Assembly: GCA_949358305.1 (NCBI GenBank)
Contig: CASHSZ010000005.1
Location: 1 to 37,127, forward strand
Direction of reading: 5' to 3'
Origin: Strigamia acuminata
Lineage: Eukaryota; Arthropoda; Chilopoda; Geophilomorpha; Linotaeniidae
DNA length: 37,127 nt
Notes under the pieces: generated by a model
Databases searched by the model: none
The model's input: only the letters and a program-made list of their open reading frames with translations
Told to the model about the DNA's origin: nothing
Made by a program: the position numbers and the translations under genes
Part shown: one piece after another, positions 1-9,292 of the stretch
Position numbering within the stretch: the stretch's first letter is position 1
Layout of the letters: the number at the start of each line of letters is the position of its first letter

Positions 1-507
1 AGGAGGTAAAAAAGAGTTTATCCCGGCTTCTCATGACCCGAAATAAAGTTAATAAGGCAATTAAACTGGTGCGGGATACCGACATGCGCCTGCCATGTTT
101 TAATAACTGAACATAAGCGAAATGAAACATGTTTCGAGGCTGAATTGCACTCGAATATAACCATAGGATAAATCAATGGTTTATTACCTTGATTTATCCT
201 TTACAAAAGAAAAAAGCACCGGCAAATATAATTGATAGCATAATGGAAAATGTAAAACAACACAAGCTCTTTCGAGCAGACGACACGTGCTAATATGAAT
301 AAACGATACAAGCAAGTGGATAACATTCACAATCAGTTGATCACAATATCGGTCTATTAAACATTAGCACGCTTTTCGCACATATCCTGAAGTGTGCAAT
401 AAATAAATCACGCGAACGATATGACGACAAACAATCAAACACTTCAAACTTGACTCAAACCCAAAAGGTGATATGGCACGTTCGGCTGTCGGTAATCCTC
501 CGTCTTA

Positions 508-1161
508 TCAAAATACGCCCTCTGAGCTGGATGTCGGTGAGGCCGGTGGTGGAGATGATGCCAACGGGAATTGCTCGTCCAGCTCAGCGAGCCGGGCATC
601 CCACCACTCCACCAGCGGAATGGATGGAGATGAAAATGGTGGCTGAAAAACCAGCGCTTCCAGATCAGGAGATAAAAGAGGCGACGAGCCAAGGGGCGAC
701 GGCGACGAGCCAAGGGACGACGGCGACAAGCCTTCCTTATCCCCCTCCAGGATGTGGAGGATTTCCTCCTCGTGGTACATATCATCCTGAAATTTCGTTT
801 ACAGATATTGAATAGGAATGCCTGTGTTTAATCCAAACACACTTTTCCACCCACCTCTTCCTCATCTTCTTCGTCCTTCTTCCGAAGTTTGAAGTATAAT
901 TCTTTCTGTTTTTGAAAAAAGAAATGCATGTTCTTGTAGAGAAGTTGTGGAGAACTTGTGGAAAATTAGTACCACTGGTTTGTCCTTTTGTCTTTCTTGC
1001 TCCTCCTTTTGGACAAATTCTTCTGCCTTTTCTTGTTCTTCCTCTTGGTCCAATTCAGCTACCTCTTCCCTGTAATGTCTTTTCTCTGGTTTCAGCAGAA
1101 TGAAGGCGAATTCCTGTAAGGTTTGGTGCAATCTCTGGCGTCCCTTTATGTTACTGTTCAG
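508..1161 (-). CDS. Gene 4: coiled-coil, acidic and proline-rich protein, three-exon model
   Basis: The product is not recognised. Three minus-strand exons join in phase 0: 1161-973 (63 codons), 905-855 (17 codons) and 786-508 (92 codons plus TGA). Introns are 67 and 68 nt. The acceptors at 905 and 786 follow AAAACAG and AATTTCAG. The donor after 855 is GAG|GTGGGT, and the one after 973 (GTG|GTACTA) is weaker. Exon 1 is rich in Glu/Gln/Lys (EEEQEKAEEF) and should form a coiled coil. Exon 2 ends in an acidic run. Exon 3 opens with DDMYHEEEILHIL and passes into Ser/Pro-rich low-complexity sequence (repeated LGSSP). Its start resembles that of gene 3's last exon (EDIMEQM), but the C-terminal helical domain is missing, so it may be a truncated relative. 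No initiating exon was found. The matching phases are the main support for this model. Confidence 0.5.
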
Positions 1162-1834
1162 CTGCACTGTACTGAACTCAACAGTGTATTTTGGTTTCTG
1201 TAATTATATTCACATTTTATTTCAAACAAAGTTTTATGAAAATTCCAGCACTCACAAATTTAAATTTTATCTGTAGTTACATGACATCACTTCACAACCT
1301 ATCACATCACTTCCTGTTATATTTTTAATTTTTGTACTACACACTCATAAAACATAAATACAAAAATTTTGAATTTCAATTTCTGAAGACCTTTCATGAA
1401 AACAGGTAGCTCACCTGTGTACATGTTTTTAAGTAGTTACACAATTCTTATTCAAACCATAAAATTTGGTGTTTTCCTAACTAAGATTGATAACAAATAT
1501 TATTTAGATGCTTTATTAATTAATTTCTTCTTTCTTGTCCAATCACTTCATCTTGGAATTGATGCTGGAAATGACCTCTGGTGCCAGTTGGTCATACTTT
1601 TTTAAATTTTCTACCTCACTTCTGCCAGCAAGGCATAGAAATTTTAAATCCAACTGCAAATAATAACATCCCAACAATGCGTACTTCTTTCTATCACTTG
1701 GAGAGTATTATATGCTACATTTTGGAATTGATTACATATCAGGTGATCAATGATGTAAAATAGAGTTAAAATTCTCACACTCAAAATTTAAACTTAAAAC
1801 ACACTTAAACTAAAATTGTAAAAACACAAATATT

Positions 1835-1963
1835 TTAATTTTTGGATGCAGCTAGTAATGTTGGCACAGCAACCTTTTTGGCAACTTCCTCCTCTTCCAT
1901 CTTCTTCTCCTCCTCCTTCTGTTGCTTTCTTAAATTTTTGTAATATGTCATGAGCGGCATCTT
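1835..1963 (-). CDS. Possible small terminal exon, Lys/Glu-rich
   Basis: On the minus strand an acceptor-like TTTCCAAG is followed by AAG ATG CCG and an open frame of 41 residues after the Met. The middle is strongly charged (KQQKEEEKKMEEEE) and the frame ends with TAA at 1837-1835. The YYKNLRK start resembles YFKLRKK in gene 4 exon 2. It could be the last exon of an unseen gene or a chance frame in purine-rich sequence. Confidence 0.25.
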   Translation of the reverse strand, partial: KMPLMTYYKNLRKQQKEEEKKMEEEEVAKKVAVPTLLAASKN

Positions 1964-2216
1964 CTTGGAAAGTTGAAACAGTGTTGTTGTGTTTATTGTC
2001 TGTGTTTTTGTTTGTTACATGAGGGAATAATAGTTGGCCAAATCGTTTTGTTTGTTTTCCAAATTGCAATACCATATCCACAGACATATTTATGGCACCT
2101 AATGCTGCATTTTATGGGCATTTTTTTTGGGGGGGGGCGGGACTAAACTTATCTTTGTGTCTTTCCCTGAAGAGCACCCATTTTTGGAATTTGCCAAACA
2201 GATCTAATGCCTGTCT

Positions 2217-2442
2217 GCTGTGTCTATTTTGGCTTGCACGTAAGAAACTGTTCTAATGACTGTTCATTGTAACTGTTTCTCTCCACAGGTGATGGCCAGC
2301 AACCATTAGTTCTGTTAGCAAATGGTGGTGTGATTCATTAGATCACCAAAGAAATGTTAGCAAAGAAGAACAGTACTGTGGATCTGTTGTTAGGACCGGA
2401 TCTAAAATGGCCAATTATTTGTTAGCTCCAAAGTTAGCATTA
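2217..2442. other. Spacer, no feature seen
   Basis: Unique sequence just inside the left terminal repeat. I see no open frame, RNA or repeat in it. Confidence 0.5.
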
Positions 2443-2516
2443 GTTAGGTTAGGTTAGGTTTAGGTTAGGTTAGGTTAGGTTAGGTTAGGTTAGGTTAGGT
2501 TTTTTTTTTTTTTTTC
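2443..2516 (+). repeat. Short TTAGG tract abutting a T-run
   Basis: About 11-12 copies of GGTTA run from 2443 to 2501, with a one-base slip (GGTTTAGG) near 2460, and join directly to about 17 Ts. On the minus strand this is a poly(A) run followed by (CCTAA)n, which resembles the junction left by telomere-specific non-LTR elements. No reverse transcriptase lies nearby. Confidence 0.85.
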
Positions 2517-3198
2517 TGTTTTTTTTGGAGATCAATCTTGTACGTGACTGAGTCCAAAATTTAGATTCGATCCAAAAACATACTTTTGCGCAATTTTAGT
2601 CATTTCCGATGTTTTTTCTAGACAAAAATGTCATTTTTGATGTTTTTTGGCCACGATTTAATCATTTTAGTCGTTCTTATGCACGAATATGTCATTTTCA
2701 GTGTTTCTTTCTGCACGATTTTAGTTATCTTAGATGTATTTTTTACGCCATTGTCATTTTTGATGATTTTTTCAAGATTTTAGTAATTTCAGATGTTTTT
2801 GGCATAAAAAGACCAATTTTTAGGAAGAATAAATTTTATTTGGGTTAATTTGTTATTTGTAAATTTTTAAACAACGCTGTTTCTGAGAGAAACTGTTTTT
2901 TCTCGTTATATAGTAAAAAAAAAGAAACGTTTTGTTGACGAATTGTCACATTTGTAGCTGTCACGTGTGAAACGAAATACAATAGAAAACGTTACAACGA
3001 CGTTATGAGTCGTTACGACTCGTGACGTAAAGTGTACTTTTTCTTTTTGCAATATCGTTTACAATCCTGTGAAGAAATCTCGGTTTAACAAGACCGAGAT
3101 TTCCTAAAAGAAAGGAAGCCTGAGATGCCGAGACGAGCGAGACTTGAAAGTATAGTGAAAATAATGGTTTCTAATATGATTTGGTTTTAAAACATTTC
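2517..3198. repeat. Degenerate interspersed repeats downstream of gene 1
   Basis: Between about 2570 and 2830, loosely repeated phrases (TCATTTT.GATGTTTTT, GCACGATTT) recur every 45-60 bases. The remainder is AT-rich with small inverted motifs. On the minus strand an AATAAA-type signal lies near 2830-2840, which could serve gene 1, but at about 360 nt past the stop it is uncertain. Confidence 0.4.
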
Positions 3199-3596
3199 TT
3201 ATTCATTGCACGATAAAATGCACATTTTTTTTAGAAGGCCCCTCGCCTTATCTCGGATCTGCTTGGCCCTATAACCATCCTTTATGTCTTTTAGGTCGGG
3301 AATTTCTTCCAGCGCTTGATGCATCAAATCGGACACAAACTTTCCATTATTGTCTACAAATCGGTGCAGGTGCTCCTGGATTAGTTTGGCATGCTGCGGT
3401 GTAAATGACGTACGGGCACCGATCTTGGGTTGGGGATTCGCAGGTGGCTTGACCACCCTACGATTACTTTGTGCCGCAGCACGCAAAACCAATCCTGGTT
3501 GTTGGCGGACACCAAGCGATGCTGCGAACACGCCATTCCAGTTCATCCCAAGGGGAGGGGCTGGGATGGCAACGGTTGGCAGAAGCGGAATGGGCA
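3199..3596 (-). CDS. Gene 1 last exon: shared C-terminal helical domain
   Basis: The exon follows acceptor TTTCAAACAG and encodes about 132 residues to the stop. A short motif (TVAIPAPPLGMNWNGVFAAS) matches gene 2 (TATIPGFPEGMDWTSVLAAS). A basic linker leads to a helical domain beginning PQPKIGARTSFTP and ending AKQIRDKARGLLKK. Gene 2 and gene 3 carry the same SFTP...HL...AL...Y...QIRD.(A/V)R pattern. It could be a DNA-binding or oligomerisation domain; the three-helix look recalls Myb/SANT-like folds, but that is a guess. Confidence 0.8.
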
Positions 3597-6503
3597 CTGT
3601 TTGAAACAGACAACAAAGTAATTAATAAATGTGTGTGTGTGTTTTTATTCCGTCTGAGGACATACCAGTTTGCTCACCAGATGTGGGAATGATGGACCGG
3701 TCCCTAGTATCCGGAATGGACATGGATGCTGTGAGCAATAGGTGAGCGGGTTTCACCAAGAGTTGTTCACCGAGTCTGCGATTTGTTGTTTTTTGGTGTC
3801 TGGTCGGCGATTCGTTGAACACCTCTGTTTCGAACCGCTCCTGGCCTGACCGGACGTCTGCATTAATTGTCAGAATTAAACAATGAATAATTATTAGAAT
3901 ATCTCTTTCAGAATACATACTCGTCCCTTCAGGCTCTGAAGCAAGGGACGAACGAGCCTCTCGTGTTTGTGCCAATGACCCAAAGGCTTCCGTACTGCTT
4001 GGACTGAGTGGTGCGGCGCCAAGCGACACAGATGGCAGCGATTGTCGCCGGGTTGGCAATTGCGAACGGGAGCCAATGGATGCCTCCACCGCCTCCTGCA
4101 TTTGTGACAATGACATTAAACCCTCCGGACAGTACGACCATCTGGACAACCTGGGGGAACTGAGTGGTGCGGCACCGAGCGACGCCGACGGTGATGCTCG
4201 CCTGCGAGAGGGCGGTTGCGAATGGGATGCGCTGCGTTCGGGCGATGCGTCGGAAGTGGTGGACTGGTGCCGATCACCTTCCACTGTTTTGTACAATTTG
4301 ATTAATCATTACTGCTTTATTGTTATTATTTTTTTTTATGCATACCGGACGCTGCACTTTGGCGCGCTGAGGTAGATGGCCCCGCCTGACGAGTGCGTTT
4401 GACGGTTTGCGACGTGGACGCTGGTACTCGTCTGCGAGAGAGCGGTTGCGAATGGGATGCGCTGCGTTCGGGCGATGCGTCGGAAGTGGTGGACTGGTGT
4501 CGATCACCTTCCACTGTTTAGTGCAATTTGATTAATCATTACTGCTTTATTGTTATTATTTTTTTTATGCATACCGGACGCTGCACTTTGGCGCGCTGAG
4601 GTAGATGGCCCCGCCTGACGAGTGCGTTTGACGGTTCGCGACGTGGACGCTGGTACTCGTCTGCGAGAGGGCGGTTGCGAATGGGATGCGCTGCGTTCGG
4701 GCGATGCGTCGGAAGTGGTGGACTGGTGTCGATCACCTTCCACTGTTTAGTGCAATTTGATTAATCATTACTGCTTTATTGTTATTATTTTTTTTTATGC
4801 ATACCGGACGCTGCACTTTGGCGCGCTGAGGTAGATGGCCCCGCCTGACGAGTGCGTTTGACGGTTCGCGACGTGGACGCTGGTACTTGTCTGCGAGAGG
4901 GCGGTTGCGAATGGGATGCGCTGCGTTCGGGCGATGCGTCGGAAGTGGCGGACTGGTGTCGATCACCTTCCACTGTTTAGTGCAATTTGATTAATCATTA
5001 CTGCTTTATTGTTATTATTTTTTTTTATGCATACCGGACGCTGCACTTTGGCGCGCTGAGGTAGATGGCCCCGCCTGACGAGTGCGTTTGACGGTTCGCG
5101 ACGTGGACGCTGGTACTCGTCTGCGAGAAGGCGGTAGCGAATGTGACGCGTTGCGTTCGGACGACGCGTCAGATGTGTCGGACTCGCGCCCTGCTTTCTC
5201 TTGTTCGTCTTGTTTTGATGGTAAGTGGATAATGAGCTTTAGGGGCGAAAAAAATTTTGGGCATTAAGTGTATTACCTTCGTCGCTGCTATCCAGTAGTG
5301 CACCGGTCCCCATGAGTTTTCCAATTCTCCGCACAGTTTTGACCGATCGGCGTGCAGATCCTGCCAACCTGTAATATTTGTCTGCCGTTGCCACATTGTG
5401 GCCCATTTGATTGGCCAGATCGGCTGCCATTTCATAGTTCCGATGGTGGACCTCCGTAACGACGCCCTTTCGATAAAGGGTGGCCGTCATTGGCTTGAGG
5501 CCGGCGCGTTTCCAGGCATTTGTAACGCAGTTGGCCGCCATCGACTTATCCATCTGTTTGCCCACCGAGTTGACAAACAGAGGTGTTGACGTGTCTCGTC
5601 GCCGTTCCTCACTGTTTTCGCCAAAAAAGCAACGGCTCCGAAAGTGCCTGATGTAGCTTCGGATCCGGCTTTCTAGCCTTTTGGACACCACCACGTCTGC
5701 GCCGCCCCTTTGCGCTGCGTTTTTTACTTTCGCCACGTCAACCACCAAGCAATCCCTGACTACCACCCGGTTTTGCCACTCGCCGAGGGTCATTTGAGTG
5801 GCACAACCCTGGCGAGCCGCATTTGCCATAACCAATTCGGTGACCAGAACGTCTCTGGCATGTGGAACGACCTTAATGCTCCAGTTTTTAATTGAGCTTG
5901 GCTGATCCAGCCAGGCGTGGACTTCGCGGACGTGCAGCGAGGAAATGAACGACTTGCCGTCTTTCTTGCACGGCAGTTTTGTTCGTTCGTTACGAGCTAG
6001 CACTCTTTGGCGGCGTGCGCAAAGCTTTTTTACATTGCCTCCCCACATTTTCAACTGACCCGTCATCGACCTAAGGAGGTCTCGGGCTGGGCCAGGGGGG
6101 TTCTTTAGCGAGCGTTCAACGTAAAAGAGATAGTGCTTTATCGAACTTAACGAGCTCACGATTGTTCCCGGGGCAAATCCTTTTAACATCGCCAAGAACC
6201 AGGTTTCCGTTCCTTGGAGGAACGTTTCTTCCTTGCTCTCCCATGTTTTCACAAGGAAATCTTTTGTTTGCCGCCTGTGCTGCTCAGCCGTGTGTTGCGA
6301 GTGACCAAGTCCTGCGTCGTAGCCTGCCCATTCTTCAAATTTGCACAGCCTGGCTTCGTTCAAGGACGGTACCAAAAATTCCCTCATGCATTCTGGCACC
6401 CAATTGGTATCATCCCAAACTACAGACACCTGCCCATTGACGTTCTCGATGGTGTCTTCCCCGACCTCATCCTGGGTGGCCGTAATGGCCGTAGTGATTG
6501 GAC
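3199..6503 (-). CDS. Gene 1: tyrosine recombinase with amplified exons (8-exon model)
   Basis: Exons found, in transcript order: 6503-5277, 5208-5035, 4972-4805, 4742-4575, 4513-4346, 4283-3921, 3857-3666 and 3596-3199. They have GT donors and AG acceptors, introns of 61-69 nt, and join in phase 1 without a stop to give 951 codons plus a stop. The first exon starts inside a codon after an acceptor (TGCGTAG), so at least one upstream coding exon is missing. Layout: acidic N-terminus, integrase-like helical domain, catalytic domain, a long Ser/Arg/Thr-rich linker made of repeated exons, then a C-terminal helical domain shared with genes 2 and 3. Such enzymes cut and rejoin DNA through a covalent phosphotyrosine. 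Architecture and isolation from RT or gag genes fit a Crypton-like element best. It looks intact; expression is unknown. Confidence 0.85.
3666..3857 (-). CDS. Gene 1 exon 7: linker
   Basis: A 64-codon, phase 1-1 exon between acceptor TTAATGCAG and donor AACTG|GTATGT. It contains polar sequence (SPTRHQKTTNRRLGEQ) and no recognised domain. The frame also stays open through the preceding intron, so the boundaries rest on splice signals and phase. Confidence 0.65.
3921..4283 (-). CDS. Gene 1 exon 6: Ser/Arg-rich linker
   Basis: A 121-codon exon whose start copies the amplified exon and which then diverges. It holds two internal SLGAAPLS repeats, suggesting an older duplication inside the exon. 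The donor is ACGA|GTATGT and the acceptor TTTGTACAAAACAG. Likely a disordered linker between the catalytic and C-terminal domains. Confidence 0.75.
4346..5208 (-). repeat. Tandem exon amplification in gene 1 (230-bp unit)
   Basis: Four consecutive exons (5208-5035, 4972-4805, 4742-4575, 4513-4346) are near-copies with their introns, at a period of about 230 bp. The fifth exon (4283-3921) begins with the same sequence. Three copies are exactly 168 nt and the first is 174 nt. All begin and end in phase 1, so copy number can change without breaking the frame. Each adds about 56 residues of Ser/Arg/Thr-rich sequence (SDASPERSASHSQPPSRRR, then TVKRTRQAGPSTSARQSAAS). The introns carry the same donor (GTATGCAT) and acceptor (TAAACAG). 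Copies differ by a few bases, so the amplification is recent. Confidence 0.9.
5277..6503 (-). CDS. Gene 1 exon with tyrosine recombinase catalytic domain
   Basis: Residues are numbered from the GTG at 6429; the frame is open another 24 codons upstream to the splice site. Residues 40-105 match the core-binding helical region of integrases (TAEQHRRQTKDF, then FAPGTIVSSLSSIKHY). Catalytic candidates are R206 (NAARQGCATQMT), K236 (VAKVKN), R320 (TLYRKG), H344 (MGHN) and the nucleophile Y353 (DKYYRL). The usual HxxR of box II reads TLYR, so the first His is Thr, as it is in gene 2. The exon ends GACGAAG|GTAATA at 5277/5276. It has no gap or frameshift. Confidence 0.9.
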
Positions 6504-7249
6504 CTACGCATAAATGTACAAATTAGTCACATACGTGTAAAAAGTGCATTTTCCCTGTCCAAAGTGCACTTTTTGGCAGCAAAATTGTGCGTTTTGGTTG
6601 GCCAAGTGTTCTTTTCGTGTCCGAAGAGCACTTTTTGGTGTGTAAGGTGCACTTTTTGTGGCCAAAACGCACATTTTGGGTGGCAATACATTTTTTTTTT
6701 GCTTAACTGCACGTTTTTGGCGACCAAAACGCACGTTTTTCCTGACTCTTTGGCTTCATTTAGGGAGATTACAGGGAAATTAAAAAAGAATTTTTTTTGG
6801 GCAACTTTTTTGCAATTTTAGGGGAAGTTTAGATGTATTTTCAATTTCGGGTGGATGGGCTTTGCAAGTTTTTTGTTCGTTTATTAGCTGATTCTGTTTG
6901 TTTAATTTTTAAAAGTAAAATTTGTCATTTTAGGAGAATTTTGGGGAAATTTTAGGGAGATTGCAGAGAAATTAAAATAGAATTTTATTCTAATTTTTAG
7001 AGAATTTTAACGGAATTTTAGGTGTTTTTTCAATTTCAGGTGGATGCTGGATTTTGTAGGTTTTTAGTTTATTAGCTGATCCTATTTGTTTAATTTATTT
7101 AATTGGTTTTTAATTTTGACGTGCATTTTGGAGATCCAGGCGCCTTCTATTTGCGCTTATTTCCTCTTTTTTTAATTTATATTGTTATGTTTTTGGCTTA
7201 AAATGACCGTTTGGCCCTTTTTGACCACTTTTCATTGCATGAATGGGCG
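6504..7249. repeat. AT-rich upstream spacer with degenerate repeats
   Basis: From 6540 to 6740 the phrase (A/G)GTGCACTTTTTGG and variants recur about eight times at 25-35-base spacing. From about 6765 a block of roughly 190 bp (GGGAGATTACAGGGAAATTA ... CAATTTCGGGTGGATG ... TTATTAGCTGATTCTGTTTG) is followed by a diverged second copy at about 6955-7095. No coding exon for the missing 5' end of gene 1 was identified here. Confidence 0.5.
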
Positions 7250-7740
7250 TTAATTTTAAGCCAAGAAAATTAATTTTAAGCCAAGAAAATTAATTTTAAG
7301 CCAAGAAAATTAATTTTAAGCCAAGAAAATTAATTTTAAGCCAAGAAAATTAATTTTAAGCCAAGAAAATTAATTTTAAGCCAAGAAAATTAATTTTAAG
7401 CCAAGAAAATTAATTTTAAGCCAAGAAAATTAATTTTAAGCCAAGAAAATTAATTTTAAGCCAAGAAAATTAATTTTAAGCCAAGAAAATTAATTTTAAG
7501 CCAAGAAAATTAATTTTAAGCCAAGAAAATTAATTTTAAGCAAAGAAAATTAATTTTAAGCCAAGAAAAATAATTTTAAGCCAAGAAAATTAATTTTAAG
7601 CCAAGAAAATTAATTTTAAGCCAAGAAAATTAATTTTAAGCCAAGAAAATTAATTTTAAGTCAAGAAAATTAATTTTAAGTCAAGAAAATTAATTTTAAG
7701 CCAAGAAAATTAATTTTTAACCAAGAAAATTAATATTAAG
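7250..7740. repeat. 20-bp tandem satellite
   Basis: About 24 head-to-tail copies of TTAATTTTAAGCCAAGAAAA, nearly identical until the last few units, which carry single changes. It is about 85% A+T. It sits between the minus-strand recombinase gene 1 and the plus-strand promoter-like region, where an origin or segregation sequence would sit on a circular element; that role is speculation. Confidence 0.97.
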
Positions 7741-8580
7741 TGAAAAAGTTTAAGTTATTCTAAATAATTTTATTTTTAATGTATATTTTAGCCAGAAATA
7801 GAACCTTGTGATTTTTTGTGTTGCACTACTAGCGCCATACAGTGTCTGCTGATACCAATTGGAAGCACTAAGAAGAAGCGCTATTATAAGATTGAGAGAA
7901 GCCAACTTAGATTTAAGCTGGAATTTCTAAGGGGCCGAATTTTCCAAGGTGAATAAATAAACAAATAATGTTCAGAACACTTCAATTTTTTTTGGAAACA
8001 AACATTATTGTTGTGAAAAAAGCCAGAAAATTTCTGCTAATTATATTAAACCAAAAAACGTTTTCCTATTCAAGAAGAGTGTTGTCCCAAAAATGGTATA
8101 GGGTTATCCTTCTGAGGGTTAATTTATGAAATTACAACACTTACTGCTCATTTTTGCTGCCACTTCATCAGTTTAAGACTAAAAACCTTTTCCCTTTGCT
8201 TGAAAAACCCACTTGCCTTCTCCGCCCTCGGGCTTTCCTGTGGTATGTTTTTGTACCATGAAACTCACAGGACTATGTGAATTGCTGTTCTTGCTTTCTT
8301 TTGAATCCAGAGCAAAATTATATTGGAAGTAGAAATTGAAGCTTTTATGTCCCTAAGATGTTTCTTTACATAAACAAATGCATTTTTCTACCCTGAATAT
8401 GCTGTTTTGATGCATGAAAGCCATTTGTTTTCAGAAATAAATGCATTTTGGAGTCCCAAAAATGCAGTTTTGGAGCATGAAAGCCATTTGTTATAAAAAT
8501 ATATAATAACAAAGTATTTTAATAGCAAAGAAAATCATAACACTATGAAAATCCAAACTATCGTCTGCTCTCTACTTCGA
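7741..8580. other. Spacer with small diverged repeats
   Basis: No gene is supported. A phrase combining AAATGCATTTT, TGCTGTTTTGATGCATGAAAG and CCATTTG occurs twice, near 8377-8432 and 8440-8495. A motif CTAGCGCCATACAGTGTCTG near 7830 resembles the CAGATGGCGCT motif found elsewhere in the window. Confidence 0.4.
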
Positions 8581-9035
8581 ATCAACCAATCACAAGAGGG
8601 AAGGGGAGGAGGTTTTGATCACGTGTACGGTGCGGGCGAAATGCACTAACTTAAACAACCCAACGCCGATTTGTTTCAAATTATGAGGATTAATGGTAAA
8701 CGGGCGAATAAATACACATTTTTTCACGAAAAAACGGAATGACAAACTAAAAATAAGGTGGGAAAGAGGGCGTGGAAAAAATAAGCCTTTGTTGCCAAAT
8801 TCGAATGGACCAATCAGGGAGTTCGATTGGGTCCATTGCCGATACAACTGTCTACTCTGATACCAAGGAAAATTATTTCGGATCGGGGAAATGAACGTTT
8901 TAATAAGAAACTGTTTGGTGTAAATAAATTGAAATAATTAATTAATTAATTGTCAGACAACTCATCTAAACTGATTTTCCATTTCGTTTTTGGTCACGTG
9001 ACGACTCGGTAGCTTTTGCGGAGGAAAATGGCGGA
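8581..9035 (+). promoter_or_regulatory. Promoter-like region upstream of the mini-exon arrays
   Basis: CCAAT boxes lie at 8586-8590 and 8810-8816 (CCAATCA), with an inverted one near 8825. Other motifs are CACGTG at 8620-8625, a GC-box-like GGGCGTGG at 8768-8775, the palindrome GTCACGTGAC at 8993-9002 and the YY1-like AAAATGGCGG at 9025-9034. Spacing suggests a TATA-less plus-strand promoter with transcription starting near 9.0 kb. A strong splice donor follows at 9174/9175, before the first mini-exon. CCAAT and CACGTG act on either strand, so minus-strand activity is also possible. Confidence 0.45.
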
Positions 9036-9174
9036 CGATTTGAACCAACGAGTGATTGGTATTGTCGTATGGCTTAGAATCTTTTGGATTCGTTTTTCGC
9101 TGCATATTTAGTGTCAATTGTAGAAAGAGAAGAGGAAGAGTAATGTAACTAAACAGCTGGTGTTTTATTTGCAG
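9028..9174 (+). other. Candidate first exon of the plus-strand transcript
   Basis: An ATG in the YY1-like motif opens a 27-codon frame (MADDLNQRVIG...) ending at TAG near 9111. The segment ends TTTGCAG|GTAAGG, an excellent donor. Because TTTTATTTGCAG is also a good acceptor, 9174/9175 could be a recursive (ratchet) splice site instead. The next acceptor is at 9292, giving a 118-nt intron. Whether the short frame is translated is unknown. Confidence 0.35.
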
Positions 9175-9292
9175 GTAAGGAAAATCTCTAGTCACAATAG
9201 AAAGATACGTGACACGAGAGCATAACAATTTGAAATAATACAGTGTATTATATGTCAGAACGAAGGCTTAATCTGTAAACCTAACTTCCTAG

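Larger units (their letters stand above)
1..2216. repeat. Left copy of 2,216-bp terminal direct repeat
   Basis: This segment recurs at 34912-37127 in the same orientation with a constant offset of 34,911 bases. Every stretch I compared is identical, and the predicted proteins in it are identical too. The window ends exactly at the end of the second copy, while the sequence continues past 2216 on the left. That is what an unrolled circular molecule or a contig overlap looks like. It is not LTR-like: there are no TG...CA ends, primer-binding site or reverse transcriptase. Confidence 0.95.

Noticed and set aside
450-815. 121-residue plus-strand frame opposite gene 4
   Set aside because: It is the antisense shadow of gene 4 exon 3 and lacks supporting splice or domain evidence.
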